Assembly: GCA_905233275.1 (NCBI GenBank)
Contig: CAJODR010000004.1
Coordinates: 62,001-126,000, forward strand
Length of the DNA: 64,000 nt
Direction: 5' to 3'
Origin: an uncultured Bacteroidales bacterium
Lineage (GTDB): Bacteria > Bacteroidota > Bacteroidia > Bacteroidales > UBA932
The notes below the pieces were generated by a model that worked only from the letters and a program-made list of their open reading frames with translations, did no database searches and was not told the DNA's origin. Positions within the stretch are counted from its first letter, which is position 1, and each line of letters starts with the position of its first letter. This document shows positions 52,417 through 60,775 of the stretch, piece after piece. The translations under genes were made by a program, and so were the position numbers.

Positions 52417-53673
52417 TTAGAGATTGAATTTGACCATCGTGAGTATACGGTGGTTGGTGACGTTGTGGGCCTCGCTGACCATTCCATAGTGGTCAAGGGT
52501 GCCGTAAGCGGCAGTGGTGAAGTCGTACTCGACGGCGAACTGGAAGCGTCCCAGTGTGTACATGACGGTCGGGGTAAAGCGGATGATGCTGTCAATATTG
52601 GCGAATCCGTTGGAACTGAAGTAGAAATCATCCATCTTGCCGTTGCCATTGCCGTCGTAGATTGCCTCGATGGTACCGAGATTCTTGTGATAGCCGGCCA
52701 TGCCCATGAGGGTCCACCTCGGGGACAGTTTGTACTGTGCGGAGAGGAATGAGGTCCAGTTCTGGAAAGGAGTGTATTCGGCGGAAATGCCGTCTGCCTT
52801 GATGCCGCAAACCGCATAGCCGCTGTTCATCTGCATGTTGTCCGCAGCCTGTCCGTAAGTGGTCTTGGCCTTGATCTGGAAGTCTCCGGCGGTATACTGG
52901 AGATAGAGGAACGGAGAATATGACATGAACCATTCGTCATATTTCTTACCGGTCTTGGACTCGTAACCGTAGTGGGGACGGAGAGTGAGTATGTCGACAC
53001 CGGCACGGCCGAGGAAGCCGCCCTTCTTGAAGGAGAGGCCCGCGTAGATCTCGGGGATGGCATGACGCTGGTACTTGTTGGTCTTGCCGTCGGGACCGTT
53101 GGAGATGTACTGCATGTTCTCGATGAGGGCTCCGGTAAAGCTCACGCCGCCGCCGATATTGAGATTGTACTGGATCTGGGCACTGCGGTTGAACGGGCTG
53201 AAGGGTGCCGCGGTCTCAAGGTTGATGCAGTGAGCCATATCGGCGGCCATGGGGTGCCATGTCTGGCCGATGAGGAGGCTCGATTTGTCCCAGCCGAGGG
53301 TCATGTAGGCCTGGCGCATACGGAATACGCCGACCGTGCCGCTGAGGCAGTAGAAGTCGCCTTCGATCTTGCCACCCATCTTGACACCGTTGATCTCATA
53401 TCCGAGGACGTCGAGTCCGAGACGGGTAGTGATAGCCTGGAAGTTGTAGCTGGAAACGGCGTTGACGTCATTGCCTCCGACGACATTCTCGTCCAAGGGA
53501 AGGAAGAAGAACATATCCTCGGTAAGGGACTTGGTCGCCCTCGAATCGAAGAATGCATAGTTGCGGATAAATCCGTAAGGCTTGAAGTGATAATCCTTCA
53601 CTTCGTCCTGCGCTGAAACAGCGGTGCCCAGGAAAAGGGCACCGGCTGCTAAAAGTATTGCACGTTTTTTCAT
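52417..53673 (-). CDS. DcaP-like outer-membrane porin
   Basis: The 418-aa protein has a signal peptide (ILLAAGALFLGTAVSAQ) and beta-barrel strands throughout, ending LTMVKFNL with a C-terminal hydrophobic residue. YHFKPYGFIRNYAFFDSR, FRMRQAYMTLGWDKSSLLIGQTWHP and INLETAAPFSPFNRSAQIQYN are typical of DcaP-like trimeric porins, whose known member in Acinetobacter takes up dicarboxylates. It starts 9 nt after the SLC13-M49 fusion gene, so outer- and inner-membrane steps of one uptake route are probably co-expressed. Confidence 0.8.
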   Translation of the reverse strand: MKKRAILLAAGALFLGTAVSAQDEVKDYHFKPYGFIRNYAFFDSRATKSLTEDMFFFLPLDENVVGGNDVNAVSSYNFQAITTRLGLDVLGYEINGVKMGGKIEGDFYCLSGTVGVFRMRQAYMTLGWDKSSLLIGQTWHPMAADMAHCINLETAAPFSPFNRSAQIQYNLNIGGGVSFTGALIENMQYISNGPDGKTNKYQRHAIPEIYAGLSFKKGGFLGRAGVDILTLRPHYGYESKTGKKYDEWFMSYSPFLYLQYTAGDFQIKAKTTYGQAADNMQMNSGYAVCGIKADGISAEYTPFQNWTSFLSAQYKLSPRWTLMGMAGYHKNLGTIEAIYDGNGNGKMDDFYFSSNGFANIDSIIRFTPTVMYTLGRFQFAVEYDFTTAAYGTLDHYGMVSEAHNVTNHRILTMVKFNL

Positions 53674-53682
53674 TGAGATCTG

Positions 53683-56658
53683 TTATTCGTTGGTAAACCT
53701 GAGGTCAACGGGAATCTTTTTCTTGGCTATCATTTCTATGTCAGCCTTCAAGTCGTCGGACACGACGGAATATGCAGAGGTGAACTCTTTGGCCGCGTCC
53801 TTGTCTCCGACAGCCTGGAGCTCCATGACCTTGGCCATGATGCTCTCAACATCAGGCATATATGCATCGAAATCAATGGAATAGCCCTGATTGCCGGAGA
53901 GCTTGGTAATGGCTCCGCTCTGGACCAGGTTGTTGAGAATGATGACATTGGCCCGTCCTGTGGCATCGACTGTGCCGAAGCGTGAAGAACGAAGGAGACT
54001 GGCGGTGAAGGTGGTGATGAGATTCTTCTTCTGGATGAGTCCGGTCAGTTTATGCTCATCAAGCATCTTGCATGCGAGCCAGAGGCCCATGACATTGTCC
54101 TTAACCTTCTCGACGGTAAGAGCCTCTTCGCCCAGGGCTTCCGTAACGGTCTGGCCGGACAGGGTCTCCCTGACGCCAAGGCCATGTGCGATCTCACGGA
54201 AAGCGATATTCCAGTAGAATGCATCAGGATCGAGATAACCGCGGAAATTCTGCTCGAGTAGCAGCTGGCCGACAGGATACACCGTGTGATGGAATTTCTC
54301 TGTGATTACGTTCTGGAAGAGGATGGTCTTGCTTCCCTGTACATCACCCGAGGCCGGGAGGTTGATTGCGACCACCTTGTAACCGGCATTCGCATTTCCG
54401 GCATATTCGAGAGCGTCGGCAGAAACAACATTGACAACGCCGGGATTGAAACGCTTGAATTCTTCCTTGACAGGCAGGGACATCTGCAGTTCAGGAATCT
54501 CTTCGCTGATATTCTTGAGGAGTTCGCTGCGGTACATGTCGTTGAGGAGAACGAATGCGCCGTAGGAAGCCTTGATACCGTAGAGATTGTCGTCGTTGTA
54601 CGAGACCGGACCGATAATGAGGTCCATACGGCTGTCGTCAACGGAAAGCCATGCCGCATCAGAAGCATGATAGTCATCGCTGTTGAGGCCTTCGATTCTC
54701 TCAAGCAAATAGTTACGTACGCTCTCCTTGATGGTGGTATCGGCTGCAGACTTGAGATAACCGGCAATCTTGTCGATATTCTCCTTGTAGGCTTCGTGAT
54801 ACCATACGGTCTTGAGGGAGCGGTCGGAATCCCTGACGATCAGGGTGTAAGGACTGAGCTTAGCGGGGTCGTCGAAGTCTTCGAATTCCTGCGCTGTCAT
54901 GTCCTCGGGATAGAAGCGTGCTCCTGCGGGCCTGTCACCGATGCCGTCGATGAAGGACTTGCCGGTCACGCGGTCCCAAGGGCCGTAATTGATGAGGGCG
55001 TAATCAGCGAGATCGGGATCAAGACCCTTGAGGAGGTTGTCCTTGTCACCGTAGTTCTGCTTCCAGTAAATGTTGTCGATTTCATCGGCAGCGAGGGAGT
55101 ACAAGCGGAGGCATTCCTTGCCATTGTCTGTCAGGGTCTCGGCGGATGAAGGGACGGAGAGTTTAACCTCGACGTAGTTTTCGGAACGTGTAACGTGCTC
55201 CTCAGCGGTACCCTCGAAGGGGAATATCTTCGTAAGCCAGAAGAATCCGAGGATGAAACCAATGATACCGATTATGATACCGGTCTTGGCCATGTCCTTG
55301 GTCTCGACGAGTCCGGTGGAAGATGCGATGGCATTCGGAGGCGTGGATATAGGGAAGAGCATCGCTATCGAGGCGCAAACCGCGATGAACGAAATCATGG
55401 CATGAGTGCCGCCCAGGCCGACGAATGATGCATTATTGGCAGCTGCCGGATCAGCCATGCCCTCCGCCACGACGATGAGGATCGGAATAAGGAGAGCGGC
55501 TGTGGCACTGTTGGAAATGAAGTTGGAGAGGAAGTAGCACACCAGGCCCGCGATGACAAGCACCACGACGACGCTCATCGAGCCGAACGGAATGGCGTTG
55601 ATGAGAACTTTTGCAAGGCCGGTGCCCTGAAGGCAGGTACCTAAGGCGAATCCGCCGGCGACGAGCCAGAGGACCGTCCAGTTGATTTCCTTGATATCTT
55701 CCTTGCCGAAAATACCGGTCGCGGTGAATACGCCGAGCGGAATAAGAGCGACTACGTTGGAATTGATCCCTGTAATCTGCTCGGTGGCCCACAGGAGAAT
55801 GGTGCCGATGAATGTAATCCACACTACATATGTCTTCCAGTCAGATTTGCGTTTGCTGGCAGGGATTTCGAGGACCACTTCCTTTGACTTGAAGGGGAAG
55901 AATAGCTGCAGCAGCAACCATGCAACGACAAGCATCACAAGGACGAACGGAATCATCCTTACAGCCCATTCCATGAAAGAGACTTCATAACCGGCCTCTG
56001 CGAGGAATTTGACCGCAGTAGCATTGGGAGGAGTGCCGATAGGGGTACCGATGCCGCCGAGGTTGGCAGCAATCGGGATAGCCAGGGCGAGGCCGATCTT
56101 TCCTTTGTCATCCTTGGGGAGCACTGCGAGAACCGGGGCGAGGAATGCGAGCATCATCGCAGCAGTAGCAGTGTTGGACATGAACATCGAGAAGACGGCG
56201 ATCACGATAAGGAATCCGAGCAGAACCATCTTCGGCCTGGTACCGAAAGGCTTCAGGAGGACTCTGGCGAGAGTCACGTCCAGACCGTATTTCTCGGCCA
56301 TGATAGCAAGGACGAATCCGCCGAGGAAGAGCATGACCACAGGGTCAGCGAAGGCGGACATCAGGGATTTGTAGTTGACGAGTTCGCCGTATTTGGCGTC
56401 ACACAGGAATCCGAGTCCCTTGTCCGACACCGTCAGGAGGGCGAATACAATTACTAACAGGGATGTCGTCCAGTTGGGGATGATTTCAAACATCCACATG
56501 AGGGCGGCAAACACAAAGAGGGCGATAACCCTCTGCTGAACGACTGTCAGTCCCTCTATGCCGAAAAAGCTGACGGGGACTGCAAGAAGGAAGGCTGTGA
56601 CGATGAGCACAAGAGGCAGCAGCACCACATACTTCGCACTTACTTTTTTGGTTGCCAT
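53683..56658 (-). CDS. SLC13/DASS Na+-coupled anion transporter fused to an inactive M49 peptidase domain
   Basis: Uninterrupted 991-aa ORF. Residues 1-475 form an SLC13/DASS symporter with both signature pairs: SNTATAAM (161) with GTPPNATA (208), and SNSATAALLIP (382) with STPPNAIAS (438). Residues about 490-991 are a full M49 (dipeptidyl-peptidase III) domain: IYWKQNYGDKDNLL, INYGPWDRVTG, RPAGARFYPEDMT, TVWYHEAYKENID, NAGYKVVAINLP, FGTVDATGRANVI. The zinc motif HExxH is REIAH (Arg821 for His; codon CGT, one base from CAT). The second motif EE-KAD is E850-K-V-K-D-N, so the zinc-ligand Glu is Lys. Two of three zinc ligands are lost. If DASS topology (C-terminus out) holds, the M49 part is periplasmic and may bind substrate or peptide for the carrier. 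Operon with a porin. Confidence 0.88.
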   Translation of the reverse strand: MATKKVSAKYVVLLPLVLIVTAFLLAVPVSFFGIEGLTVVQQRVIALFVFAALMWMFEIIPNWTTSLLVIVFALLTVSDKGLGFLCDAKYGELVNYKSLMSAFADPVVMLFLGGFVLAIMAEKYGLDVTLARVLLKPFGTRPKMVLLGFLIVIAVFSMFMSNTATAAMMLAFLAPVLAVLPKDDKGKIGLALAIPIAANLGGIGTPIGTPPNATAVKFLAEAGYEVSFMEWAVRMIPFVLVMLVVAWLLLQLFFPFKSKEVVLEIPASKRKSDWKTYVVWITFIGTILLWATEQITGINSNVVALIPLGVFTATGIFGKEDIKEINWTVLWLVAGGFALGTCLQGTGLAKVLINAIPFGSMSVVVVLVIAGLVCYFLSNFISNSATAALLIPILIVVAEGMADPAAANNASFVGLGGTHAMISFIAVCASIAMLFPISTPPNAIASSTGLVETKDMAKTGIIIGIIGFILGFFWLTKIFPFEGTAEEHVTRSENYVEVKLSVPSSAETLTDNGKECLRLYSLAADEIDNIYWKQNYGDKDNLLKGLDPDLADYALINYGPWDRVTGKSFIDGIGDRPAGARFYPEDMTAQEFEDFDDPAKLSPYTLIVRDSDRSLKTVWYHEAYKENIDKIAGYLKSAADTTIKESVRNYLLERIEGLNSDDYHASDAAWLSVDDSRMDLIIGPVSYNDDNLYGIKASYGAFVLLNDMYRSELLKNISEEIPELQMSLPVKEEFKRFNPGVVNVVSADALEYAGNANAGYKVVAINLPASGDVQGSKTILFQNVITEKFHHTVYPVGQLLLEQNFRGYLDPDAFYWNIAFREIAHGLGVRETLSGQTVTEALGEEALTVEKVKDNVMGLWLACKMLDEHKLTGLIQKKNLITTFTASLLRSSRFGTVDATGRANVIILNNLVQSGAITKLSGNQGYSIDFDAYMPDVESIMAKVMELQAVGDKDAAKEFTSAYSVVSDDLKADIEMIAKKKIPVDLRFTNE

Positions 56659-56699
56659 TGTATAGTTTGGTTAATATTATCCTGTTTGGATACAGTCTG

Positions 56700-56707
56700 C
56701 AAAGTTA
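56700..56707 (-). promoter_or_regulatory. -7 element of the SLC13-M49/porin operon
   Basis: TAACTTTG on the minus strand, 41 nt before the ATG. A weak CTTG lies 20 nt further upstream. Confidence 0.5.
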
Positions 56708-56746
56708 ACCAAACTTTGAGTATTTAGCAAGCTAAACGGCGACTTT

Positions 56747-57526
56747 TCAGAAGAGCCTTTCCGCAAGAGCGACAGTGGTTTTGGCCGCCCTGACGTCGTG
56801 TACGCGGAGAATGTCCGCGCCAAGGCGAATGGCTTCCAGATGCACGAGCTCCGTGGTCGTCCCCGCCTCCTCAGGCCCAAGGCCGAACGGCTGCGATACG
56901 AACCGCTTCCGGGATACCCCCACAAGCAGTTCACGGCCGAATCTCCCGAGGCGCGGGAGTCCCTCCAGCAGATCAAAATTCTCCGTCACATTCTTCGAGA
57001 AGCCGAATCCCGGATCAAGGATCCAGTCCTGCACGCCGGCCCTGTCCGCCCTCTCCGAGAAATCGTCGAAGAAGTCCTCTACGGCACGCACCACGCCTTC
57101 CGGATATTCGCCCGGAGCCCCCGCTGGGCCGCAATTGTGCATCGCGACATACGGCAGCCCAAGCTCCGCCACAAGCGGCAGCATTTCCGGGTCCGCCCCC
57201 GCGGAAACGTCATTGACAATAAACGGCCGCCCAAGAGCCTCTGACATCCGCCTCACGATCCCGCTCCTGAACGTATCCACCGATACAGTCTCCACATCTT
57301 CAAGGAATGGCACCGCCTCCGAAAGCCGACTCCACTCCTCCGCCTCAGACACCGCAGCAGATCCCGGCCGAGTACTCACAGCCCCCACGTCAATGATATC
57401 CGCGCCACAGGCAAGCATCTCCCCAATCCTCAGGCCAATCCCCTCCCCGCTGCACCTCGACGCCGCGTAGAACGAATCCCCCGTCACATTGACGATCCCC
57501 ATTATCCGTATTTTCCTTCCATTCAT
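56747..57526 (-). CDS. folP: Dihydropteroate synthase
   Basis: The ATG at 57526 (MNGRKIRIMGIVNVTGDSF) gives 259 aa. Marks of FolP are MGIVNVTGDSFYAAS (normally NVTPDSF; Gly replaces Pro), ADIIDVGAVSTRPGS, VSVDTFR, IVNDVSAGADPEMLPL, YVAMHNCG, DPGFGFSKNVTENFDLL, LVGVSRKRFV and the terminal LRVHDVRAAKTTVAL. It joins pABA to the pterin in folate synthesis. The -7 element ends 5 nt before the ATG. Divergent from tmk. Confidence 0.94.
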   Translation of the reverse strand: MNGRKIRIMGIVNVTGDSFYAASRCSGEGIGLRIGEMLACGADIIDVGAVSTRPGSAAVSEAEEWSRLSEAVPFLEDVETVSVDTFRSGIVRRMSEALGRPFIVNDVSAGADPEMLPLVAELGLPYVAMHNCGPAGAPGEYPEGVVRAVEDFFDDFSERADRAGVQDWILDPGFGFSKNVTENFDLLEGLPRLGRFGRELLVGVSRKRFVSQPFGLGPEEAGTTTELVHLEAIRLGADILRVHDVRAAKTTVALAERLF

Positions 57527-57531
57527 GTCCG

Positions 57532-57567
57532 CAAATATACTCAATTCCAATAAAAATAGTATCTTTG
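57532..57567. promoter_or_regulatory. Divergent -7 elements of folP and tmk
   Basis: Minus strand TATATTTG (57532-57539), only 5 nt from the folP ATG. Plus strand TATCTTTG (57560-57567), 18 nt before the tmk ATG at 57586, which rules out the track's upstream tmk start. Confidence 0.6.
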
Positions 57568-57585
57568 CGTATATTTAAATCAGAT

Positions 57586-58266
57586 ATGTTAATTGTAGTT
57601 GAAGGTCTGGACGGATCAGGGAAGTCGACGCAGGTTGCGAGGCTGAGAGAATACCTGAATGAGAAGTGCGGGGAGGTGGAGTATATCCATTTTCCGAGAT
57701 ATGATGCCGCGCCGTATGGGGAATTGATCGGGAAGTTCTTGCGCGGGGGATTCGGTGAGATCAGCGAGGTGCACCCGCAATTGGTGGCTCTGCTGTTTGC
57801 TGAGGACCGTCACGGGGCGGGCCCCGGGATGAAGAAGGCGCTTGCCGAAGGGAAGGTGGTGCTTCTGGACCGGTATGTTTATTCGAATATTGCGTACCAG
57901 TGCGCAAAACTGCCGCATTATGACGAGCGGGAGGATCTGCGCCAGTGGATAATCAATACTGAATTCGGCCTTTTCGACCTGCCGCGCCCCGATATCAACC
58001 TGTTTCTCGACGTGCCCATCGGCTTTGTGGAGGAGAAACTGACCGCTTCCCGCAAGGGCGGCGACAGGGAGTATTTATCCCCCGGACAGCGCGACATCCA
58101 CGAGGCCAGCATCGATTTCCAGAAGACTGTCCGCAGTATTTATTTGAGACAAGCGGAGATCGACAAGGGATTCCTCCGCATCGACTGCTCTGACGAAAAC
58201 GGGGCCATGCTGCCGCCGGATGCCATTTTTGAGAAAGTGAAGGCAGCCGTTGAAAGCGCTCTATGA
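57586..58266 (+). CDS. tmk: Thymidylate kinase
   Basis: The 226-aa protein starts MLIVVEGLDGSGKST (P-loop). The track start at 57565 lies within the promoter. Other marks are YIHFPRYDAAPYGELI (DR-type substrate loop with PRY), LLFAEDRHG, VVLLDRYVYSNIAYQCAKL (DRY) and LFLDVPIGFVEEKL. It makes dTDP from dTMP. The longer form, with inserts, is usual for Bacteroidota. Its stop overlaps the start of the BT_3928-like gene (ATGA). Confidence 0.95.
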   Translation: MLIVVEGLDGSGKSTQVARLREYLNEKCGEVEYIHFPRYDAAPYGELIGKFLRGGFGEISEVHPQLVALLFAEDRHGAGPGMKKALAEGKVVLLDRYVYSNIAYQCAKLPHYDEREDLRQWIINTEFGLFDLPRPDINLFLDVPIGFVEEKLTASRKGGDREYLSPGQRDIHEASIDFQKTVRSIYLRQAEIDKGFLRIDCSDENGAMLPPDAIFEKVKAAVESAL

Positions 58267-59444
58267 ACAAGCAGGTGAAACATACGCTTATCCGCCTGGC
58301 CTCGATACTGGTCGGGCTGATACTGTTTGTTTCCGGCACACTGAAACTGGCCGATCCCGTCGGCACCGGCCTGATTGTCGACAGCTACTGGGAGTTTTTC
58401 GGCCTCGGATTCCTGTCGGGAATTTCCAAGGCCTTCGGATTCGCTCTGGCGCTGTTTGAGGCAACTCTCGGCGCCACCCTCCTGACCGGCGTTTTCCGTC
58501 GCTTCTCGGCTTGGGCGACTACGATACTGATCGGCTTCTTCACTATTATCACGCTCATTCTCTGGATATTCAACCCGGAGATGGACTGCGGCTGCTTCGG
58601 GCAGGCCATCCATCTCAGCCACGGCCAGTCGCTTCTGAAGAATATAGTCCTCCTGGCGCTCTCCGCCGGGGTCGTGCTACCGTTCAAGGGCGGATTCCTC
58701 CTCAAAAAACGTCGCCGCTATCCCGCATTCGGGCTGCTTGAAGCAGGAATTCTGGCAGGTGCCATATTCTCCTTGATTTCCATTCCCACGGTGGACTTCA
58801 CCCCGTTCAAACCGGGAGTAGAGCTCGCCGCCGGGCTCCATAACGAGAGCGGCCGGAACGGCCATGAGCGCACATATATCTATGAGAAGGACGGCCTTCA
58901 GCAGCAGTTTTCCCTGTCCGAGCTCCCGGACAGCAGTTGGACCTACGTCGGAGTCGGCGAAGAGACCGGCGAAGTCCCTACCGACGATGACCGGTATGTC
59001 ATCCTCCCGATCAGCACGCCTGACGGCGAAGGGTACGAATCCATTGCCGCCACCGGCGACGTCATGGTATTCTCCGTCTATAAGCCAGGCAAAGGTGAAA
59101 GATTCTGGAACAAACTGAAAATCAGGATGGAAGCAGCCCGTGCGGTAGGGTTCACTCCCCTGCTGCTCGTCGCGGGTGAGGCGCCGGCTTCATTCGCCGG
59201 TGAGGCATATCTGTCGGACTACCGCACCCTCGTTTCCCTCAACAGGGACAACGGCGGAGCTACCTGGTTCCACGACGGTATGCTGGTAATGAAATGGTCC
59301 CGCACCTTCTTCCCGGAGACGGACGAATTGAAGCAGATGCTGTCCGAGGACTGCGTCAAGCAGATGATGGAGGAGGACACAAGAGGCAGGATCCGACTGG
59401 AGGGATTCTACCTTTACGCCATAGCGGTGCTGCTACTGGTTTAA
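58263..59444 (+). CDS. BT_3928-family membrane protein with DoxX/MauE-like domain
   Basis: The 393-aa protein has a four-helix N-terminal DoxX/MauE-like domain (LIRLASILVGLILFVSGTLKLADPVGTG, LALFEATLGATLLTG, TIITLILWIFNPEMDCGCFGQAI) with a CGCF Cys pair as in MauE-like redox partners. A large thioredoxin-like or otherwise globular part (about 185-370) follows, and a final hydrophobic segment (FYLYAIAVLLLV). The family, known as BT_3928, is conserved in Bacteroidota and usually lies near tmk or folP. A role in disulphide or quinone redox chemistry is an inference from the DoxX/MauE relation. Confidence 0.8.
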   Translation: MNKQVKHTLIRLASILVGLILFVSGTLKLADPVGTGLIVDSYWEFFGLGFLSGISKAFGFALALFEATLGATLLTGVFRRFSAWATTILIGFFTIITLILWIFNPEMDCGCFGQAIHLSHGQSLLKNIVLLALSAGVVLPFKGGFLLKKRRRYPAFGLLEAGILAGAIFSLISIPTVDFTPFKPGVELAAGLHNESGRNGHERTYIYEKDGLQQQFSLSELPDSSWTYVGVGEETGEVPTDDDRYVILPISTPDGEGYESIAATGDVMVFSVYKPGKGERFWNKLKIRMEAARAVGFTPLLLVAGEAPASFAGEAYLSDYRTLVSLNRDNGGATWFHDGMLVMKWSRTFFPETDELKQMLSEDCVKQMMEEDTRGRIRLEGFYLYAIAVLLLV

Positions 59445-59779
59445 TCTTCAATGATATAGAGATCCTCGCCCGGGGCCGTGAAACGGAAGTGCTCGCGGGC
59501 ATAACGCTCCTTTTCCTCTGTCGAGGAGAATTTGTCCAGCTGCTCCTCGAGGGCGGCATTCTTGTCCCGGAGATCCTTCATTTCGGCATTTTGCTCGGCG
59601 ATGGTGTGACGGGCGCGGAGGTAACGGAAGATGTTGTTGCGGCTAACGAAAAGCATGAAGAGCACGGCAATTGCGAGCGCCACGACTGCATATTTTGAGA
59701 ATGAGCCGTGGTCCGAATTCCACCAGAATTTACGCTTCTGCGGACTTTTGTCTTCCGTTTTTGCCAAAGTCTTGAACAA
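59441..59779 (-). CDS. FtsB/DivIC-family septum formation protein
   Basis: The 112-aa bitopic protein has a short basic cytoplasmic start, one membrane helix (YAVVALAIAVLFMLFVSRNN), a coiled coil (ARHTIAEQNAEMKDLRDKNAALEEQLDKF) and the C-terminal motif EEKERYAREHFRFTAPGEDLYII. This is the FtsB/DivIC layout; the protein joins FtsL and FtsQ in the divisome. It is tail to tail with the BT_3928-like gene (4-nt overlap). Confidence 0.88.
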   Translation of the reverse strand: MFKTLAKTEDKSPQKRKFWWNSDHGSFSKYAVVALAIAVLFMLFVSRNNIFRYLRARHTIAEQNAEMKDLRDKNAALEEQLDKFSSTEEKERYAREHFRFTAPGEDLYIIED

Positions 59780-59795
59780 GAGGTTCGTTATGTCT

Positions 59796-59817
59796 GCAAA
59801 ATTAATTAAATTTGCAG
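59796..59817. promoter_or_regulatory. Facing -7 elements forming a palindrome (DivIC / nucleotidyltransferase)
   Basis: Minus strand TAATTTTG (59797-59804) and plus strand TAAATTTG (59807-59814) lie 2 nt apart, and with flanking TGC/GCA they make a near-palindrome. Both genes would be transcribed outward, so the two promoters cannot easily be occupied together. Confidence 0.55.
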
Positions 59818-59839
59818 AAATATCGAAATTAATTTTGCA

Positions 59840-60775
59840 ATGAAACCTACCCTTCTAGTACTCGCCGCCGGCATGGGAAGCCGCTATGGCGGACTCAAGC
59901 AGATGGACGGCCTCGGCCCCTCGGGTGAAACCATCATCGACTACTCCATTTACGACGCTGTCAAGGCCGGATTCGGCAAGGTCGTCTACATTGTCCGCGA
60001 ATACTTCCGCGAGCAGATGGAGGAGACCGTCAAGCAGAAATACGCCGGTGTCAGGACCGTAGACGGAGCTCCGCTCGAATTCGTATTCGTCACACAGGAA
60101 CTCAATAAGATCCCCGCAGGATTCACCGTGCCGGAAGAGCGTCAGAAGCCCTGGGGCACCGCCCATGCGGTTCTCATGGCAAAGGACGTGATCCACGAGC
60201 CATTCGCCGTCATCAACGGCGACGACTACTACGGAGCCGATTCGTTCCGCATCCTCGGCGACTGGTGCCGCGAGCATGAACATTCGACCGGCAAGTACTG
60301 CATCGTCGGATTCGAGCTTGACAACACCCTGTCGGAGAACGGTACCGTCTCGAGAGGCATCTGCTCCTACGATGCCAAAGGCAACCTCACCGACATCGCC
60401 GAGCACCTCAATATCGGCAAAGAGGCCGACGGAGTGGTTTACGGTGACAATTCCGTGAACGGCGAAAACCACGTTGCGCTTGAAGCCAAAGCCCTCTGTT
60501 CCATGAACATGTGGGGATTCACCCCCGATTATTTCACCCTCAGCGAAGAGATATTCACCGAGTTCCTTAAGAAGAATATCCTCGAGCCCAAGAAGGAATA
60601 CTACATCCCCTTCGCCGTCGACACCATCATCAAGGGCGGCAAAGGCAGCTGCGAGGTCCTTTCGACTCCTTCGCACTGGTTCGGCGTCACCTTCAAGGAG
60701 GACCGTCCCGGTGTCGTGGCCAAATTCGCGGAGCTCGTGAAGGAAGGCGTCTATCCTTCTCCCCTCTACAAATGA
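59840..60775 (+). CDS. Sugar-phosphate nucleotidyltransferase
   Basis: The 311-aa protein starts with the nucleotide-binding LLVLAAGMGSRYGGLKQMDGLGPSGETIIDYS. It has VINGDDYYGADSFRIL (metal Asp pair) and later GENHVALEAKALCSMNMWGF. This is a GT-A-like nucleotidyltransferase related to UTP-glucose-1-phosphate uridylyltransferases, widespread in Bacteroidota and Clostridia. The sugar is not evident. The stop overlaps the CPBP gene (ATGA). Confidence 0.87.
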   Translation: MKPTLLVLAAGMGSRYGGLKQMDGLGPSGETIIDYSIYDAVKAGFGKVVYIVREYFREQMEETVKQKYAGVRTVDGAPLEFVFVTQELNKIPAGFTVPEERQKPWGTAHAVLMAKDVIHEPFAVINGDDYYGADSFRILGDWCREHEHSTGKYCIVGFELDNTLSENGTVSRGICSYDAKGNLTDIAEHLNIGKEADGVVYGDNSVNGENHVALEAKALCSMNMWGFTPDYFTLSEEIFTEFLKKNILEPKKEYYIPFAVDTIIKGGKGSCEVLSTPSHWFGVTFKEDRPGVVAKFAELVKEGVYPSPLYK

